Source: Acidobacteriota bacterium (GTDB taxonomy: Bacteria; Acidobacteriota; Terriglobia; Terriglobales; SCQP01). Taken from it: a stretch of DNA of 6,159 nucleotides. The position numbers and the translations under genes were made by a program. The DNA is taken from the NCBI GenBank assembly GCA_021818645.1, contig JAKATS010000351.1, positions 1 to 6,159 of the forward strand, in the 5' to 3' direction. Of the stretch, positions 5,608 to 6,159 are shown one piece after another. Numbering within the stretch: the stretch's first letter is position 1; each line of letters opens with the position of its first letter. The notes under the pieces were generated by a model. It had not been told where the DNA came from. It saw nothing but the letters and a program-made list of their open reading frames with translations, and did no database searches.

Positions 5608-6159
5608 CTAGCCAGCCATGGCGGCCGCACTGGCTGCTCCGTAGAATGCGAACCAGGGATGAGCGGCCTGCAGGCTGCGATTGACCGCCTCGATATTTTT
5701 ACGGCCCTGATCCTTGAGCCAGGCTTCGAAGGAGGCCAGACCCTGTTTGGCGTAAACGGGGATGCCGTCTTTCCAGGTGGCGCGGCCGCAGAGCACGCCC
5801 GCGAATTGCGTTCCGGCTTCGGCGGCCAGCGCCAGGCTTTCGTTGAATTCGGCGTTGCTGACCCCGGCGCTGAGATAGATGTAAGGTTTTTTAGCCTGGG
5901 CGGCAGCGTGGCGGAAATGGTCGAGGGCTTCTTTCCGGGTGTAAGCCTTCTGGCCACCGAAGGACTGAACGTCTTCGACGAACTTCAGGGTCACCGGCAT
6001 TTCGACCTTGAGCACGTCCACTCCGTATTTTTCCTTGGAGAACTCGGCCATGCTGCCGGCGACGATTTCCGGCTTGCGGCGGGCGAACTCGACGCCTTTT
6101 TCATCGCCGCCAGCGGGATCGTAACCGACGAACTCGAGAAAGAAGGGAATATCTTCGGC
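5608..6159 (-). CDS. lacD: Tagatose-1,6-bisphosphate aldolase (LacD-type class I), C-terminal fragment
   Basis: The last 183 residues of a protein whose 5' end lies beyond the right edge; LacD enzymes are about 325 residues. They cleave tagatose 1,6-bisphosphate to dihydroxyacetone phosphate and glyceraldehyde 3-phosphate in the cytoplasm, and often accept other ketohexose bisphosphates. Visible blocks match the family: DIPFFLEFVGYD with Glu9 of the fragment, GDEKGVEFARRKP, YGVDVLKVEMPV with Lys51, KKPYIYLSAGVS, and FAGVLCGRATWKDGIPVYAKQG. The Glu9-to-Lys51 distance of 42 equals that between Glu163 and the Schiff-base Lys205 of streptococcal LacD as I recall them, so the catalytic lysine appears intact. 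The tail YGAASAAAMAG is unusually alanine-rich. No lac or tagatose genes are visible nearby, so in this organism it may serve as a general sugar-bisphosphate aldolase (inference). Confidence 0.88.
   Translation of the reverse strand, partial: AEDIPFFLEFVGYDPAGGDEKGVEFARRKPEIVAGSMAEFSKEKYGVDVLKVEMPVTLKFVEDVQSFGGQKAYTRKEALDHFRHAAAQAKKPYIYLSAGVSNAEFNESLALAAEAGTQFAGVLCGRATWKDGIPVYAKQGLASFEAWLKDQGRKNIEAVNRSLQAAHPWFAFYGAASAAAMAG

Noticed and set aside
5283..5957. Minus-strand open frame of 224 codons across the BON and aldolase region
   Set aside because: It overlaps the aldolase in another frame and crosses the intergenic gap; the aldolase frame has clear catalytic motifs, so this is a shadow.
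1..6159. tRNA, rRNA, transposase, integrase, attachment site or defence-system genes
   Set aside because: None was recognised on either strand. The genes are ordinary metabolic, RNA-modifying or exported proteins with uniform composition and no sign of recent transfer.

Overview
The window looks like a chromosomal stretch of a high-GC Acidobacteriota-type bacterium. The reasons are high third-position GC in all genes, the kind of large secreted Asp-box protein that is common in that phylum, a small exported DxMCG/CxxxC protein, and a short BON-domain protein with an N-terminal hydrophobic segment. This assignment is an inference from gene style. No rRNA, tRNA, CRISPR array, transposase or phage gene is visible.

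Layout. (1) Positions 1-605, minus strand: the N-terminal end of a SpoU/TrmJ-type RNA methyltransferase, cut by the window edge, preceded in transcription order by a 109-residue exported Cys/His-rich protein. (2) Positions 606-797: a divergent control region with two overlapping, mutually exclusive inverted repeats. (3) Positions 798-5075, plus strand: a 1035-residue secreted beta-propeller protein with eleven Asp boxes, then an exported SMP-30/gluconolactonase-family protein. Both probably lie in one transcript; the 84-base junction holds a perfect 12-base palindrome and a strong Shine-Dalgarno sequence that fits no good start codon. (4) Positions 5140-5524, plus strand: a BON-domain gene that appears split by a frameshift. 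The membrane-type N-terminus is in one frame and the BON domain in another. (5) Positions 5608-6159, minus strand: the C-terminal 183 residues of a LacD-type tagatose-1,6-bisphosphate aldolase that extends beyond the window, convergent with the BON gene.

The two plus-strand propeller genes are both predicted to act outside the cytoplasm, and SMP-30 relatives often hydrolyse sugar lactones. A role in handling extracellular carbohydrate is possible but not shown. The flanking RNA methyltransferase and aldolase are cytoplasmic and probably unrelated transcription units. I see no convincing new multi-gene system. The points most worth checking are the split BON gene, the alternative-pairing repeats upstream of the large propeller gene, and the start region of the SMP-30 gene.
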